Shown here one piece after another: positions 41,690-52,864 of a stretch of DNA of 64,000 bases. Each line of letters begins with the position of its first letter. Within the stretch, counting starts at the first letter, position 1. The notes beneath the pieces are model-generated. The model did no database searches. It had not been told where the DNA came from and was given only the letters and a program-made list of their open reading frames with translations. Both the position numbers and the translations under genes were made by a program. Source of the DNA: Sulfurimonas sp. HSL-1656 (GTDB lineage Bacteria > Campylobacterota > Campylobacteria > Campylobacterales > Sulfurimonadaceae); NCBI RefSeq assembly GCF_039645585.1, contig NZ_CP147915.1:124001-188000 (forward strand). The letters are read 5' to 3'.

Positions 41690-42474
41690 AGCCAGCGCCG
41701 GTCGATAACAATCACTTCCCGCTCCAGCAGGATGCCGGTGGCCTCCTGCACGCGCTGCTGCGCCAGTTCCAGCAGCGCCACGGCTTCCTCAAACGTCCCC
41801 CTCCCCAGATTGACCAGAAAATTAGCATGCATGGTGCTGAAGGCCATATCGCCGATGCGGTACCCCTTGAGACCGACGGATTCGATCAGCCTCCCGGCAT
41901 AATCCCCCGGCGGGTTTTTGAAAGCGCTGCCGGCGCTGGGGTCGGTGGGCTGATTGGCCCGCATCTGTTTGAACAGTTCGATCTTTGAGGGGTCGAACCC
42001 CGGTTCGATCTCGAAAGTCGCTTCGAAAACGACCTCGTCGATCCCCGTGGTGCGGTAGCCGTGGGGAACTTTCGCCTTGGCGTGCCAGCCGCTCTTTGTA
42101 CGCAGGGCGATGAGGCGGTTGAAGATCTCATACTCCTTCAGCCCGGCGTTCATCTTCAGCATGCCGCCGAGGGTGCCCGGAAGGTGGGAGAGGAATTCAA
42201 AATGGGCGATGTCATGTTTCTTGCAAAAAGAGACGATCTTGCCGCCGGGGGTTGCGGCCCCGATATGCAGAACACCGTCTACGATGCGGATGAAGTCGTA
42301 GGTCTTGGAGAGCTTCATCAGCGGGGGGAGGTCGGTGCCGAAGAGCACGTTGTTGGCGCCCCCGATCAGGTAGGCACCGTCGGGGTAGTCGTCGCCCTCG
42401 ATCATGTAGACGTCGGCGACGGGCCCGATACGGATGGAACTCAGTTTTGAGAGATCAATCGATTTGTAGGGCAT
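41686..42474 (-). CDS. murB: UDP-N-acetylmuramate dehydrogenase
   Basis: MurB reduces UDP-GlcNAc-enolpyruvate to UDP-MurNAc in peptidoglycan synthesis, with FAD and NADPH. The 262-residue protein starts with the FAD-binding domain (SSIRIGPVADVYMIE, LIGGANNVLF), then LPGTLGGMLKMNAGLKEYE, and the MurB C-terminal domain with PSAGSAFKNPPGDYAGRLIE. It is one base downstream of mqnD and probably co-transcribed. It is on the short side but typical of this lineage. Confidence 0.94.
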   Translation of the reverse strand: MPYKSIDLSKLSSIRIGPVADVYMIEGDDYPDGAYLIGGANNVLFGTDLPPLMKLSKTYDFIRIVDGVLHIGAATPGGKIVSFCKKHDIAHFEFLSHLPGTLGGMLKMNAGLKEYEIFNRLIALRTKSGWHAKAKVPHGYRTTGIDEVVFEATFEIEPGFDPSKIELFKQMRANQPTDPSAGSAFKNPPGDYAGRLIESVGLKGYRIGDMAFSTMHANFLVNLGRGTFEEAVALLELAQQRVQEATGILLEREVIVIDRRWL

Positions 42475-42475
42475 A

Positions 42476-43339
42476 TCAGCTGTGGCGGAAGTCCAGGTAC
42501 TCGCGGGGGATCGTATACTCTTCGGCCCGGATGGGCGCGTCGTAAAAGCCGTGTTTGAAACCGAGTTCGTAAAGTTTGTCGATCGCCTGGTACTGCAGGG
42601 GGCTCAGCTCGACGGAGTCGTCGTTGGCATAGAGCTCCAGGTAGCGGTCCAGCGTCGGGGCGTCGATGCGCACGAGGTTGTTCTCCAGCAGCAGTTCGCA
42701 GAGCTCCGATTTGCGTTCGCGGGCGACGCGGACGGCGTCGGTGAGCGTCTGTTCATATGCGATGGCCGACGTCAGCGGCAGGGAGCGCCTGATCGCCATG
42801 CCTCCCAGCGGCAGCGGCAGGTCGGGTCCGGCCAGTGCCTGCCAGACGTCCCACAGTTCGCGTTCGACCTCGAGGGTGTCGTCGAAGGTGAGGATGCTTT
42901 CATGGATGAGCACGCCGGCGTCGACGGTGCCGTTCTTGACGGCATCCTCGATTTCGAGGAAATTCATGTAGACAATGCGCGCGTCGGGGTAGGCGATGCG
43001 GAAGAGCATCGCATTGGTCGTATAGCGGCCGCTGAGGGCAACTTTGAAGCGGCGCTTCAGTTTTTCGCCCTTGCGCTTGATCAGTTTGGGGCCGTACCCC
43101 TCGCCGAAGCTGACGGCGGTCCGCAGCAGGGCATATTCGTCTCGGATATGCGGGTAAAGGGCGAAGCTGATGGCGGTGATGTCGTAGGTGCCCGCCAGGG
43201 CCTCGACGTTGAGGGTTTCGATATCGAGGGGGATGTTGTCGAAGGCAACGTCGGGCTGCGTTACCCATCCGAATTTGACGGCATAGTACATGAAGATGTC
43301 GTCGGCATCCGGGGAATGGGCAATCAGCATTTTTTTCAT
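42476..43339 (-). CDS. mqnD: 1,4-dihydroxy-6-naphthoate synthase
   Basis: MqnD acts in the futalosine route to menaquinone, converting cyclic dehypoxanthine futalosine to 1,4-dihydroxy-6-naphthoate. The 287-residue protein has IAHSPDADDIFMYYAV at the N-terminus, ITAISFALYPHI, ALSGRYTTNAML, and LIHESILTFDD, all characteristic of the family. The ATG at 43339 begins MKKMLIAHSP; the ATG at 43354 is an alternative. The presence of this route fits Campylobacterota and supplies the quinone for the cbb3 oxidase. Confidence 0.94.
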   Translation of the reverse strand: MKKMLIAHSPDADDIFMYYAVKFGWVTQPDVAFDNIPLDIETLNVEALAGTYDITAISFALYPHIRDEYALLRTAVSFGEGYGPKLIKRKGEKLKRRFKVALSGRYTTNAMLFRIAYPDARIVYMNFLEIEDAVKNGTVDAGVLIHESILTFDDTLEVERELWDVWQALAGPDLPLPLGGMAIRRSLPLTSAIAYEQTLTDAVRVARERKSELCELLLENNLVRIDAPTLDRYLELYANDDSVELSPLQYQAIDKLYELGFKHGFYDAPIRAEEYTIPREYLDFRHS

Positions 43340-43366
43340 AAAAGAACCTCGCATATTATTACGCCC

Positions 43367-43390
43367 ATTTTAGCCAATGCGCGCTAAAAT
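43367..43390. promoter_or_regulatory. divergent -10 boxes in a dyad between mqnD and recA
   Basis: ATTTTAGC (43367-43374) and GCTAAAAT (43383-43390) are an 8-bp inverted repeat. On each strand the outward reading is GCTAAAAT, so both arms can serve as -10 boxes in opposite directions, minus toward mqnD and plus toward recA. The mqnD ATG lies 28 bases from its box. Confidence 0.4.
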
Positions 43391-43414
43391 GCCGGAACGA
43401 ATCAGACCTGAAAA

Positions 43415-43460
43415 TATGACAGTTTGAAATAATATTTCTAACAAATTTCATATTGTCATA
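43415..43460. promoter_or_regulatory. 16-bp imperfect inverted repeat upstream of recA, putative operator
   Basis: TATGACAGTTTGAAAT (43415-43430) and ATTTCATATTGTCATA (43445-43460) match in 13 of 16 positions as an inverted repeat around 14 bases. The outer TATGACA/TGTCATA and inner TGAAAT/ATTTCA half-sites are perfect. It ends 34 bases before recA. No LexA-type box is seen. Confidence 0.55.
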
Positions 43461-43494
43461 AAATGATCCAAAACGACTAAAGGGTTGTACGCAC

Positions 43495-45797
<2,303 letters not shown>

Positions 45798-45801
45798 ATC
45801 C

Positions 45802-45821
45802 GTGCCGCATTCTTGCGGCAC
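45802..45821 (+). other. 8-bp hairpin between eno and the ftsB-like gene
   Basis: GTGCCGCA (45802-45809) and TGCGGCAC (45814-45821) form a perfect stem with the loop TTCT, 4 bases after the eno stop and 9 bases before the next ATG. No T run follows, so it may be a processing or stabilising element, or an impediment to translation of the next gene. Confidence 0.5.
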
Positions 45822-45830
45822 TCCCTTGCA

Positions 45831-46124
45831 ATGCAGCCTACTGATACTCCGACCAAAGAAGACGAAATAGGGTATGCTTCGCCCGACATCGTCGAACGTT
45901 ACCTCGGATTTAAAACTAAACATTTTCTGCTTGCACTGGCCGGTGTCGTCCTCGGTGCTTTTTACCTCAGCAACCTTCTTTTCGGAAACGCGTCACTTGA
46001 AGTTCTGCTCCAGTTGGAGAATTATGAAGGCCATTTGGCGAGTGAAATTGCAAGATTGAAGCAAGAAAATGCGACACTGCAGAAAGAGTATTTCGAACTC
46101 AAAGAGCTAGAACCATCGGAGTAA
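45831..46124 (+). CDS. FtsB-like septum-formation initiator protein
   Basis: A 97-residue bitopic protein with a cytoplasmic head, one membrane helix (HFLLALAGVVLGAFYLSNLLFG), then a periplasmic coiled coil (SEIARLKQENATLQKEYFELKE). This is the layout of the FtsB/DivIC septum-formation family, which links FtsQ and FtsL in the divisome. The gene follows eno in this lineage. It is probably translated from the recA-eno transcript, as no separate promoter was found. Confidence 0.8.
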   Translation: MQPTDTPTKEDEIGYASPDIVERYLGFKTKHFLLALAGVVLGAFYLSNLLFGNASLEVLLQLENYEGHLASEIARLKQENATLQKEYFELKELEPSE

Positions 46125-46128
46125 ATGC

Positions 46129-46581
46129 GTGAAACGATTTCTGATCCTGCTGACCCTTGCCGCCGCGACGCTGCTGAGCGGCAGAGAAAACCCCTTTATG
46201 CCATCTGCCTCTCTGCCGGAACCCGAACCGGTCAAGGCAGTGGAAGCACCGGTAGAGCCGGAACAACCGGTTGCGCCAGCAACGTCCCAGACCGTGAATT
46301 TCCAACAGGCGCGCTTTCTCTTCACGGAAGGGAACGTCCGGATCGAAAGCCGCGACAGGCTTGCAAAACACTTTGTCATTCGCGAACCGACACGGATTAT
46401 TCTGGATTTTGAAGCGAAAACGGATTTTCCGACACGCAAGCGTGCCCTGAACGTTGCACCGTTCAGCGAAATCCGTATGGGAACGCACCCCGGCTATTAC
46501 CGCGCCGTCATCGAGCTGAAGCGCGCAGCGGATTATACGATCGAACCTTCCAAGTACGGCTATACCCTTCTTCTGAAGTAG
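46129..46581 (+). CDS. AMIN-domain periplasmic protein
   Basis: A 150-residue protein with a signal peptide (MKRFLILLTLAAATLLSG), a proline/glutamate-rich linker (residues about 27-58), and an AMIN domain (FLFTEGNVRIESRDRLAKHF to YGYTLLLK). AMIN domains target proteins to the cell wall or septum and occur in amidases and secretins. The gene starts 4 bases after the FtsB-like gene, which supports a cell-division or wall context. Confidence 0.85.
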   Translation: MKRFLILLTLAAATLLSGRENPFMPSASLPEPEPVKAVEAPVEPEQPVAPATSQTVNFQQARFLFTEGNVRIESRDRLAKHFVIREPTRIILDFEAKTDFPTRKRALNVAPFSEIRMGTHPGYYRAVIELKRAADYTIEPSKYGYTLLLK

Positions 46582-46593
46582 TCTGCCGCCCAC

Positions 46594-46614
46594 ACCCCGT
46601 TTTTCTAACGGGGT
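46594..46614. terminator. bidirectional terminator between the AMIN gene and metH
   Basis: ACCCCGTT (46594-46601) and AACGGGGT (46607-46614) form an 8-bp stem with the loop TTTCT, between convergent genes. T-rich sequence follows on the plus strand. Confidence 0.65.
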
Positions 46615-46623
46615 ACTTCTTCC

Positions 46624-49600
46624 CTAGATATTGTAGTACGTCGCTTCCTTGTGGTGGACGACAATGGCTGATGTCGACTGCTCCGGATGGATCTGGAAGG
46701 TCTCACTCAGTTCGATCCCGAACTCTTCGGGTTTCAGCAGATCAAAGAGCGGGCGGTTGAGCTCCAGGTCGGGGCAGGCGGGGTAGCCGAAACTGTAGCG
46801 TGCGCCCTGGTAGCGGTTCATGCGGACATCCGCAAGGGTCGGCCCCTCATCGTCGGCGATGTTGAGATCGAGCCGGATCTGCTTGTGGGCAATCTCCGCC
46901 AGGGCCTCGGCCAGTTCGACGCCCAGGCCGTGGACCTGGTAGTACTCGTTGTATTTCCCCGCATCATAGAGCTCTTTTTCATAGGCGCTGAGACGGCTGC
47001 CGGCACTGACGCAGGTGAGTGCGAGGACATCGTGTCGGTCGTGGCGGAAGAAGTCGCTGAGTGCGCGGTGGGGCTGTTTGCGCTGGCGCGGGAAGGTAAA
47101 GGCGCATTCGGCATCACCGATGATCTGCTCAAGCGGTTCGCGACTGGCATCGGTATCGCGGTGCCACCCCTCCGTTTCCGGGAAAACGAGCAGGGTGTTG
47201 TCATCGGAACGGGCCGGCCAGTAGCCGTAGAGCACCGTCGGATCAAAGAGGCCTTCGTCCAGGAAGAGTGCTTTGAGCTTCTCGTAGGCAGGCCATACAA
47301 GCTCGTCGAGCTGCTTCTCATAAGCTTCCTTGTCCATACCCTTGGAACTGTACCCCCAGCGCTGTTTGAAGAGGATCTTGTGGTTGATCCACTCGAACGC
47401 CATTGCTTTTTGCGCCTCGGTCAGCTTCAGCTCACGCCGCCCCCAGAACGGCGGGGTCGGAATGCGGACTTCTCTTGAGGGCATCTTCAGTTCGGCGAAC
47501 GGCGGGATGACAACAGCCTCTTTTTTGGTCTGCTCGGCCATCTCCGGTGCCTCGGGGTGAAGGTTGGTGTCCAGGTTCCCCGCTTCGATGCGGCTCATCG
47601 CGGTGACGCCGTCAAAGGCGTCTTTGCAGTAGAAGATCGGGCCGTCGTAACTGGGGCGGCAGAAGTCCTCGATAAAGCTGCGCGTGAGCGCCGCACCGCC
47701 CAGCAGGATGGGGACGGTGATCCCCGCCGCTTTGAGCGCTTCGAGGTTCTCTTTCATTACCTGGGTCGATTTGACAAGTAAACCGCTCATGCCGATAGCG
47801 CTGGCGTTGGACTCCTGCAGCGTCTTGACGAAGTTGTCCAGTTCGACCTTGATCCCGAGGTTGATTACCTTGTAGCCGTTGTTGGTGAGGATGATGTCGA
47901 CGAGGTTTTTGCCGACGTCGTGGACATCACCTTTGACGGTGCCAAGCACGAGGGTCGTGTCGACGGCTTTGTCGACTTTGGGGAGGTAGGGGTTGAGGTG
48001 GTCGACGGCTGCTTTCATCGTCTCAGCGCTCTGCAGGACGAAAGGCAGCTGCATCTGCCCCGAACCGAAGAGCTCACCGACGACTTTCATGGCATCGATC
48101 AGGATCTCGTTGACGATCTTTTCCGGGGCGATCTCGCTCCTTGCCGCCTCGACGAGGGGGATCATCCGCTCCTTGTCGCCGTCAAGCAGGAGCTTCGCGA
48201 TCTTCTCCTCGGTGCCCAGCGCATTGTAGGCTTCATCTTCCGCCGCACTATCGACGGCTTCCTTGTGGCTGAAGTGCTCGATGAAATCAAAGAGCGCCTG
48301 CCCGTTAGGTTTACGGTCGAAAAGGAGGTTTTCGCAGGCGGCGAGGTCCTCCTCATTGATCTTGGCCATCGGGATGATGTGTTTGACGTTGATAATGACC
48401 GAGGTGAGCCCCGCTTCGATACAGTGGTGCAGGAAAACGGAGTTGAGGTAGGGGCGGGCGTCTTTGTCCAGGCCGAAGGAGATGTTCGAAAGTCCCAGGA
48501 TCGCCCCGACCTCCGGGTGGCGGGTGCGGAGTTCGCGGATCGCCTCGATGGTCTGGACCGCCGCGTCGCGGTACTCCTCGTCCCCGCTGCCCACGGTGAA
48601 GGTGAGGACGTCGAAAACGAGGTCCTCGGGGTTGAGGCCGTGCTTCTCGGTGGCCAGGGTGTAGATACGTTCGGCCACCTCGAGTTTGCGCTCGACCGTT
48701 TTGGCCATCCCCTCTTCGTCGATCGTCAGACAGACGAGGGCCGCCCCGTACTTCTTCGCGAGCGAACAGACGGCATCGAATTTCTCGATCCCGTCTTCGA
48801 GGTTGACGGAGTTGATGATGGGTTTGCCGCCGATCAGCTTGAGCGCCTCTTCGAGGGCAGGGGTCTGCGTCGAGTCGGGCATCAGCGGCAGCGCGATCTT
48901 CTGGGCGTAGAGGCCCATGACCTTGTTCATGTCCTTTGTTTCGTCGCGCCCGGCAAAGCCGACGGAGACGTCGAGGACGTGGGCCCCGGCGCGGACCTGC
49001 TGCTGGCCGACGCTGAGCGTGCCTTCGTAATCCTCGGCCAGGAGGAGTTCGCGGAACGCTTTGGAGCCGGTGGCATTGGAGCGTTCACCCACGAGCAGCG
49101 GGGCGGGCTCCTGCATCAGCGGGACGCTGTTGAAGAGCGAGGCGAGCGAGGTCGGCTGGGAACCGGAGGGCGCTTTGGGCGTGATGGCATGCACCCGGTC
49201 GGCGAGCGCCTTAATGTGCTGGGGCGTCGTTCCGCAGCAGCCGCCGAGGAAACTGACGCCGTCGAATTCGAGGAAAGATTCCTGCCGGTCGGAAAACTCG
49301 TCGGGTCCCATCGGGTAGTAGGTGTAGCCGCCGCGGTTCTGCGGGAGCCCCGCGTTGGCGTGGATGGAGATGGGTTTGCCCCAGACGTCGCTCAGCGCTT
49401 TGACGTGCTTGGTGTACTGCTCCGGGCCGGTACCGCAGTTGAAGCCCAGCGAGAGGATGTCGAAGGGCTCCATAATGACGGCCAGGGTCTGCGCGTCGGT
49501 CCCGATGAGCATGGTGCCGGCCAGCTCGATGGTTCCGGAGACCATGACGGGGAGGTCGGTGCCGCGCGACGCGTTGGCCGCCTGGCAGGCGTGCAGGGCC

Positions 49601-50115
49601 GCCTTGATCTGCAGCGGGTCCTGGCAGGTCTCGAGCAGGAAAACATCGCAGCCGCCGTCGATGAGCCCCTGGGCGCACTCGGTGTACCCTTCGAGCATCT
49701 CGTCGTAGTGGATATGGCCCAGGGAGGGGAGTTTCGTCCCCGGACCGATGGAACCGAGCACATAGCGCGGGTGCTCGGGGGTGCTGAACTGCTCACACAC
49801 CTCTTTGACGCGCTGGGCCCCGGCCTTGGAGAGTTCGTAGGCGCGGTGTCCGATGCCGTACTCGTCCAATACCCAGGAGAAGGCTCCGAAAGTATTGGTC
49901 GTGATCATGTCGGCACCGGCGTTCAGATAAGCGTGGAAGATATCGCGCATGATCTCCGGCGCGGTGACGTTGAGGAGCTCGTTACACCCCTCGTTGCCTT
50001 CCCATGCCGCTTCGGGGATCTGGTCATGGCGCTGCTGCAGCTGCGTACCCATGGCGCCGTCGATGATGATCGGCCGCCGTTTGATGGTCTCTAGAATAGC
50101 GTTTTTTACGGACAT
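46624..50115 (-). CDS. metH: cobalamin-dependent methionine synthase
   Basis: MetH moves a methyl group from methyl-tetrahydrofolate to homocysteine through bound methylcobalamin. The 1163-residue protein carries the four modules in order: homocysteine-binding (GGCCGTTPQHIK with the zinc cysteines), pterin-binding (LVGERSNATGSKAF), cobalamin-binding (GDVHDVGKNLVDIIL with the axial histidine) and the AdoMet reactivation domain at the C-terminus. All are complete. A TAAAAT box at 50136-50141 lies upstream on the minus strand. No cobalamin riboswitch was found. It is a consumer for the proposed corrinoid locus at 28-32 kb. Confidence 0.97.
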   Translation of the reverse strand: MSVKNAILETIKRRPIIIDGAMGTQLQQRHDQIPEAAWEGNEGCNELLNVTAPEIMRDIFHAYLNAGADMITTNTFGAFSWVLDEYGIGHRAYELSKAGAQRVKEVCEQFSTPEHPRYVLGSIGPGTKLPSLGHIHYDEMLEGYTECAQGLIDGGCDVFLLETCQDPLQIKAALHACQAANASRGTDLPVMVSGTIELAGTMLIGTDAQTLAVIMEPFDILSLGFNCGTGPEQYTKHVKALSDVWGKPISIHANAGLPQNRGGYTYYPMGPDEFSDRQESFLEFDGVSFLGGCCGTTPQHIKALADRVHAITPKAPSGSQPTSLASLFNSVPLMQEPAPLLVGERSNATGSKAFRELLLAEDYEGTLSVGQQQVRAGAHVLDVSVGFAGRDETKDMNKVMGLYAQKIALPLMPDSTQTPALEEALKLIGGKPIINSVNLEDGIEKFDAVCSLAKKYGAALVCLTIDEEGMAKTVERKLEVAERIYTLATEKHGLNPEDLVFDVLTFTVGSGDEEYRDAAVQTIEAIRELRTRHPEVGAILGLSNISFGLDKDARPYLNSVFLHHCIEAGLTSVIINVKHIIPMAKINEEDLAACENLLFDRKPNGQALFDFIEHFSHKEAVDSAAEDEAYNALGTEEKIAKLLLDGDKERMIPLVEAARSEIAPEKIVNEILIDAMKVVGELFGSGQMQLPFVLQSAETMKAAVDHLNPYLPKVDKAVDTTLVLGTVKGDVHDVGKNLVDIILTNNGYKVINLGIKVELDNFVKTLQESNASAIGMSGLLVKSTQVMKENLEALKAAGITVPILLGGAALTRSFIEDFCRPSYDGPIFYCKDAFDGVTAMSRIEAGNLDTNLHPEAPEMAEQTKKEAVVIPPFAELKMPSREVRIPTPPFWGRRELKLTEAQKAMAFEWINHKILFKQRWGYSSKGMDKEAYEKQLDELVWPAYEKLKALFLDEGLFDPTVLYGYWPARSDDNTLLVFPETEGWHRDTDASREPLEQIIGDAECAFTFPRQRKQPHRALSDFFRHDRHDVLALTCVSAGSRLSAYEKELYDAGKYNEYYQVHGLGVELAEALAEIAHKQIRLDLNIADDEGPTLADVRMNRYQGARYSFGYPACPDLELNRPLFDLLKPEEFGIELSETFQIHPEQSTSAIVVHHKEATYYNI

Positions 50116-50279
50116 GATCTGCTTTTTTTAGGCTTATTTTAGCGCAGGGGAGCATAAAAGCGGATGAGCTATCGGTGGTGTATTTGTGACATAAAAGAGC
50201 GTTTTTTTTTGAAAATCACAAACGTGTATACACTATTCTAAACATTGTCCTGTTAAAATAGTTGGAAAAAAGGTGTTGC

Positions 50280-52850
50280 ATGCGCATCGGTGCGGTTCTC
50301 TTTGCGATTCTGCTCTTTTTCCTGCCGCTCTTCGCGCATCAGCATGATGACGACAAAGTGCTGCTGCAGCTGCAGTGGCTACCCCAGTTCCAGTTTGCCG
50401 GCTACTTTGTCGCCAAGGAGAAAGGATTCTACTCCGAGGCGGACCTCGACGTCGAGATCCGGCCGATGACGGCGGAGATGGATGTCGAACGCGAAGTGCT
50501 GAGCGGCCGGGCACAGTTCGGGACGGGACGGACATCCCTGCTGGTGAAGTACGACAGGGGCGAACCGCTTGTGGCGATGGCGGCGATCTTTCAAAGCTCC
50601 CCGATGGTACTGCTCGCACGGGAGGACTCCGGCATCCGAAAGATCGAGGACCTGCGCGGCAAACGGGTCATGATGACCAGCGACGTCCAGACGGCGGCAT
50701 CGGTCCAGGCCATGCTGCGCAATGCGGGGATGCAGGAAATGGAACTCAACCTGATCCCCCATACGTTCGACCCGTTATCACTCGAGCGGAACGAAACGGA
50801 TGCGATGGCGGCTTACTCTTCCAATGAACCGTTTGTGCTTTCGAACAGGGGGGTCAAGACCTTCGCAATCGATCCAAAGGTGGCCGGTTTCGATTTTTAT
50901 AACGACATCCTTTTCACCTCCCAGTCGGAACTGCAGCAGCACCCGGAGCGCGTCAAACGCTTTTACGAGGCGAGTCTGAAGGGGTGGCGCTATGCCTTTG
51001 AGCATATCGATGAGACGGCCAGGCTGCTGTTTGAGAAGTACAACGTTCAGCATAAAAGCCTTGAGGCGCTGCGGTTTGAAGGAAAGACCCTCAAATCGTT
51101 TGCGCTCAAAGAAGATACGCCCCTGGGGGATCTGAGCCCGGACCGACTGCTGGCGATCTATCAGGCTTACACGCTGTTGGGGTATACGAAGGGCATGCGT
51201 ACCCTGGATGCGTTTCTCTATCACCCGGAGCGGCTGCTGCTCACGCCGCAAGAGCAGGCGTGGCTGAAAAAGCACCCGGTCATCAATATCGGCGTGGACT
51301 CGGAGTGGCCCCCGGTCGAGTTCCTGTCGCGCAAGGGCGCGTACGGGGGGATCTCCTACGGTTTTATCCAGCGTGTCGCGGAAAAACTGGGGGTGCGCAT
51401 TGAACTGCAGCGCAAGCGGAGCTGGCAGGAGGTCGATACGGCCTTGAAACAGCGGGAGCTTGACGTCGTGACCGCGATGACGGCGACGCCCGAAAGGCAT
51501 GCATATGCGAACTTCACCCGTCCCTATCTGACACTGCCGATGGTGATCGTCGGCGGGGAATCGTTCCAGTACGTCGGCGGGCTGGCGGCGCTCAAAGGCA
51601 AACGCGTCGCCGTCGTGAGGGATTATACGGCCGACTTCTTCTTGAAACGCGATTTCCCGCAGATCAAACGGATCCAGGCCGACTCGCTCTCCGATGTGCT
51701 GAAGCTGGTCGCGTTCGGAAAGGCCGATGTCGCGGTGGACGCCCTGGCGGTTGCCAGTTACCTGATCGCGAAAGAGGGGCTCAACAACCTCCGCATCGTG
51801 GGGCAGACGCCCTACCGCTACGAGATAGCCATGGGCGTCCGCAGCGACTGGCCGATGCTGCAGACGCTGATCCAGCGCGCGCTCGACAGTATCGGGGAGG
51901 AGGAGCGCGAAGCGATCTACCGCGAGTGGGTGCCGACGGTCTACAAACACCAGTTCGACTACGCACTGCTCTGGAAGATCCTGGCCGTGCTCGCCGTCAT
52001 CGCCCTGCTGTTCGGGTACAAGTATATCCGTCTTGAAGAACTGGTGCGCCGCCGCACCAGCGAACTGACCGAACTCAATGCGACGCTGAACGAGCGGATC
52101 GAAGAAGCCGTGGGGGAGAACCGGGACAAAGAGCGGATGATGATCCAGCAGGCGAAAATGGCGACGATAGGGGAGATGATCGAATCCATCGCCCACCAGT
52201 GGCGCCAGCCGCTCAACGTCATGGGCATCGGCATCGCCAACCTCGATCTCAAACGGCAGCTCGGCACCGTAGACGAGGAGGAGCTAGACAGGTTGATCAA
52301 TATCGTCCACCGGCAGGTAGAGTACATGTCCCAGACAATCGACGATTTCCGCAATTTTTTCAAGCGGGACAAACAGCTTGAAACCGTCAGCCTGCGCACG
52401 CTTGTCGATGAGGTGCTGGGGCTGGTGACACCGGCACTGGAACAGAAAAAGATCGCTGTTGATGTGGACGTTCCGGAGCGCATCGAGGCGACGCTCTATC
52501 CGAATGAGCTCAAACAGGTGATCCTCAACATCGTCAGCAACGCAAAGGATGTCCTGATGCAGCATCCCTTCGGCGTGAAGAAGATCATGATTACGGCGGA
52601 GGAGCAGGGGGACGCCGTTGTGCTCTCCATTGCAGACAACGGCGGCGGTGTGCCGGAGGAGATCATGGACAAGATCTTCGACCCCTATTTCACCACCAAG
52701 TTCGAATCGCAGGGAACGGGCATTGGGCTCTATATGTCGAAAATCATCGTGGAGAAGAACCTCAAAGGGCGGATTTCGGTGGAAAACAGGAACGGGGGCG
52801 CAGAGTTTGTGATCCGGCTGCCCAAAGGGGAAAAGACGCGGTCGGCCTGA
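50280..52850 (+). CDS. hybrid sensor histidine kinase with NMT1/THI5-like and SBP3-like sensor domains
   Basis: An 856-residue membrane protein starting at ATG 50280, with AAAAAGG 7 nt upstream. After a signal peptide (MRIGAVLFAILLFFLPLFA) comes an NMT1/THI5-like domain (LQLQWLPQFQFAGYFVAKEKGFY), known for binding pyrimidine precursors of thiamine. Then at about residues 330-560 comes a periplasmic type-3 solute-binding domain (INIGVDSEWPPVEFLSRKG). One membrane helix follows (LAVIALLFGYKYI), then HisKA with His639 (IESIAHQWRQPLN) and HATPase (NIVSNAKDVL, DNGGGVPEEI, GTGIGLYMSK). The linker has no PAS or GAF domain. No response regulator lies beside it. Confidence 0.9.
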   Translation: MRIGAVLFAILLFFLPLFAHQHDDDKVLLQLQWLPQFQFAGYFVAKEKGFYSEADLDVEIRPMTAEMDVEREVLSGRAQFGTGRTSLLVKYDRGEPLVAMAAIFQSSPMVLLAREDSGIRKIEDLRGKRVMMTSDVQTAASVQAMLRNAGMQEMELNLIPHTFDPLSLERNETDAMAAYSSNEPFVLSNRGVKTFAIDPKVAGFDFYNDILFTSQSELQQHPERVKRFYEASLKGWRYAFEHIDETARLLFEKYNVQHKSLEALRFEGKTLKSFALKEDTPLGDLSPDRLLAIYQAYTLLGYTKGMRTLDAFLYHPERLLLTPQEQAWLKKHPVINIGVDSEWPPVEFLSRKGAYGGISYGFIQRVAEKLGVRIELQRKRSWQEVDTALKQRELDVVTAMTATPERHAYANFTRPYLTLPMVIVGGESFQYVGGLAALKGKRVAVVRDYTADFFLKRDFPQIKRIQADSLSDVLKLVAFGKADVAVDALAVASYLIAKEGLNNLRIVGQTPYRYEIAMGVRSDWPMLQTLIQRALDSIGEEEREAIYREWVPTVYKHQFDYALLWKILAVLAVIALLFGYKYIRLEELVRRRTSELTELNATLNERIEEAVGENRDKERMMIQQAKMATIGEMIESIAHQWRQPLNVMGIGIANLDLKRQLGTVDEEELDRLINIVHRQVEYMSQTIDDFRNFFKRDKQLETVSLRTLVDEVLGLVTPALEQKKIAVDVDVPERIEATLYPNELKQVILNIVSNAKDVLMQHPFGVKKIMITAEEQGDAVVLSIADNGGGVPEEIMDKIFDPYFTTKFESQGTGIGLYMSKIIVEKNLKGRISVENRNGGAEFVIRLPKGEKTRSA

Positions 52851-52864
52851 GTGCTTCAGCGGAT

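Noticed and set aside
47920-50094. Open frame of 724 codons on the plus strand
   Set aside because: It is the antisense of metH, with no recognisable domain and composition biased to Asp, Gly, Val and Arg.
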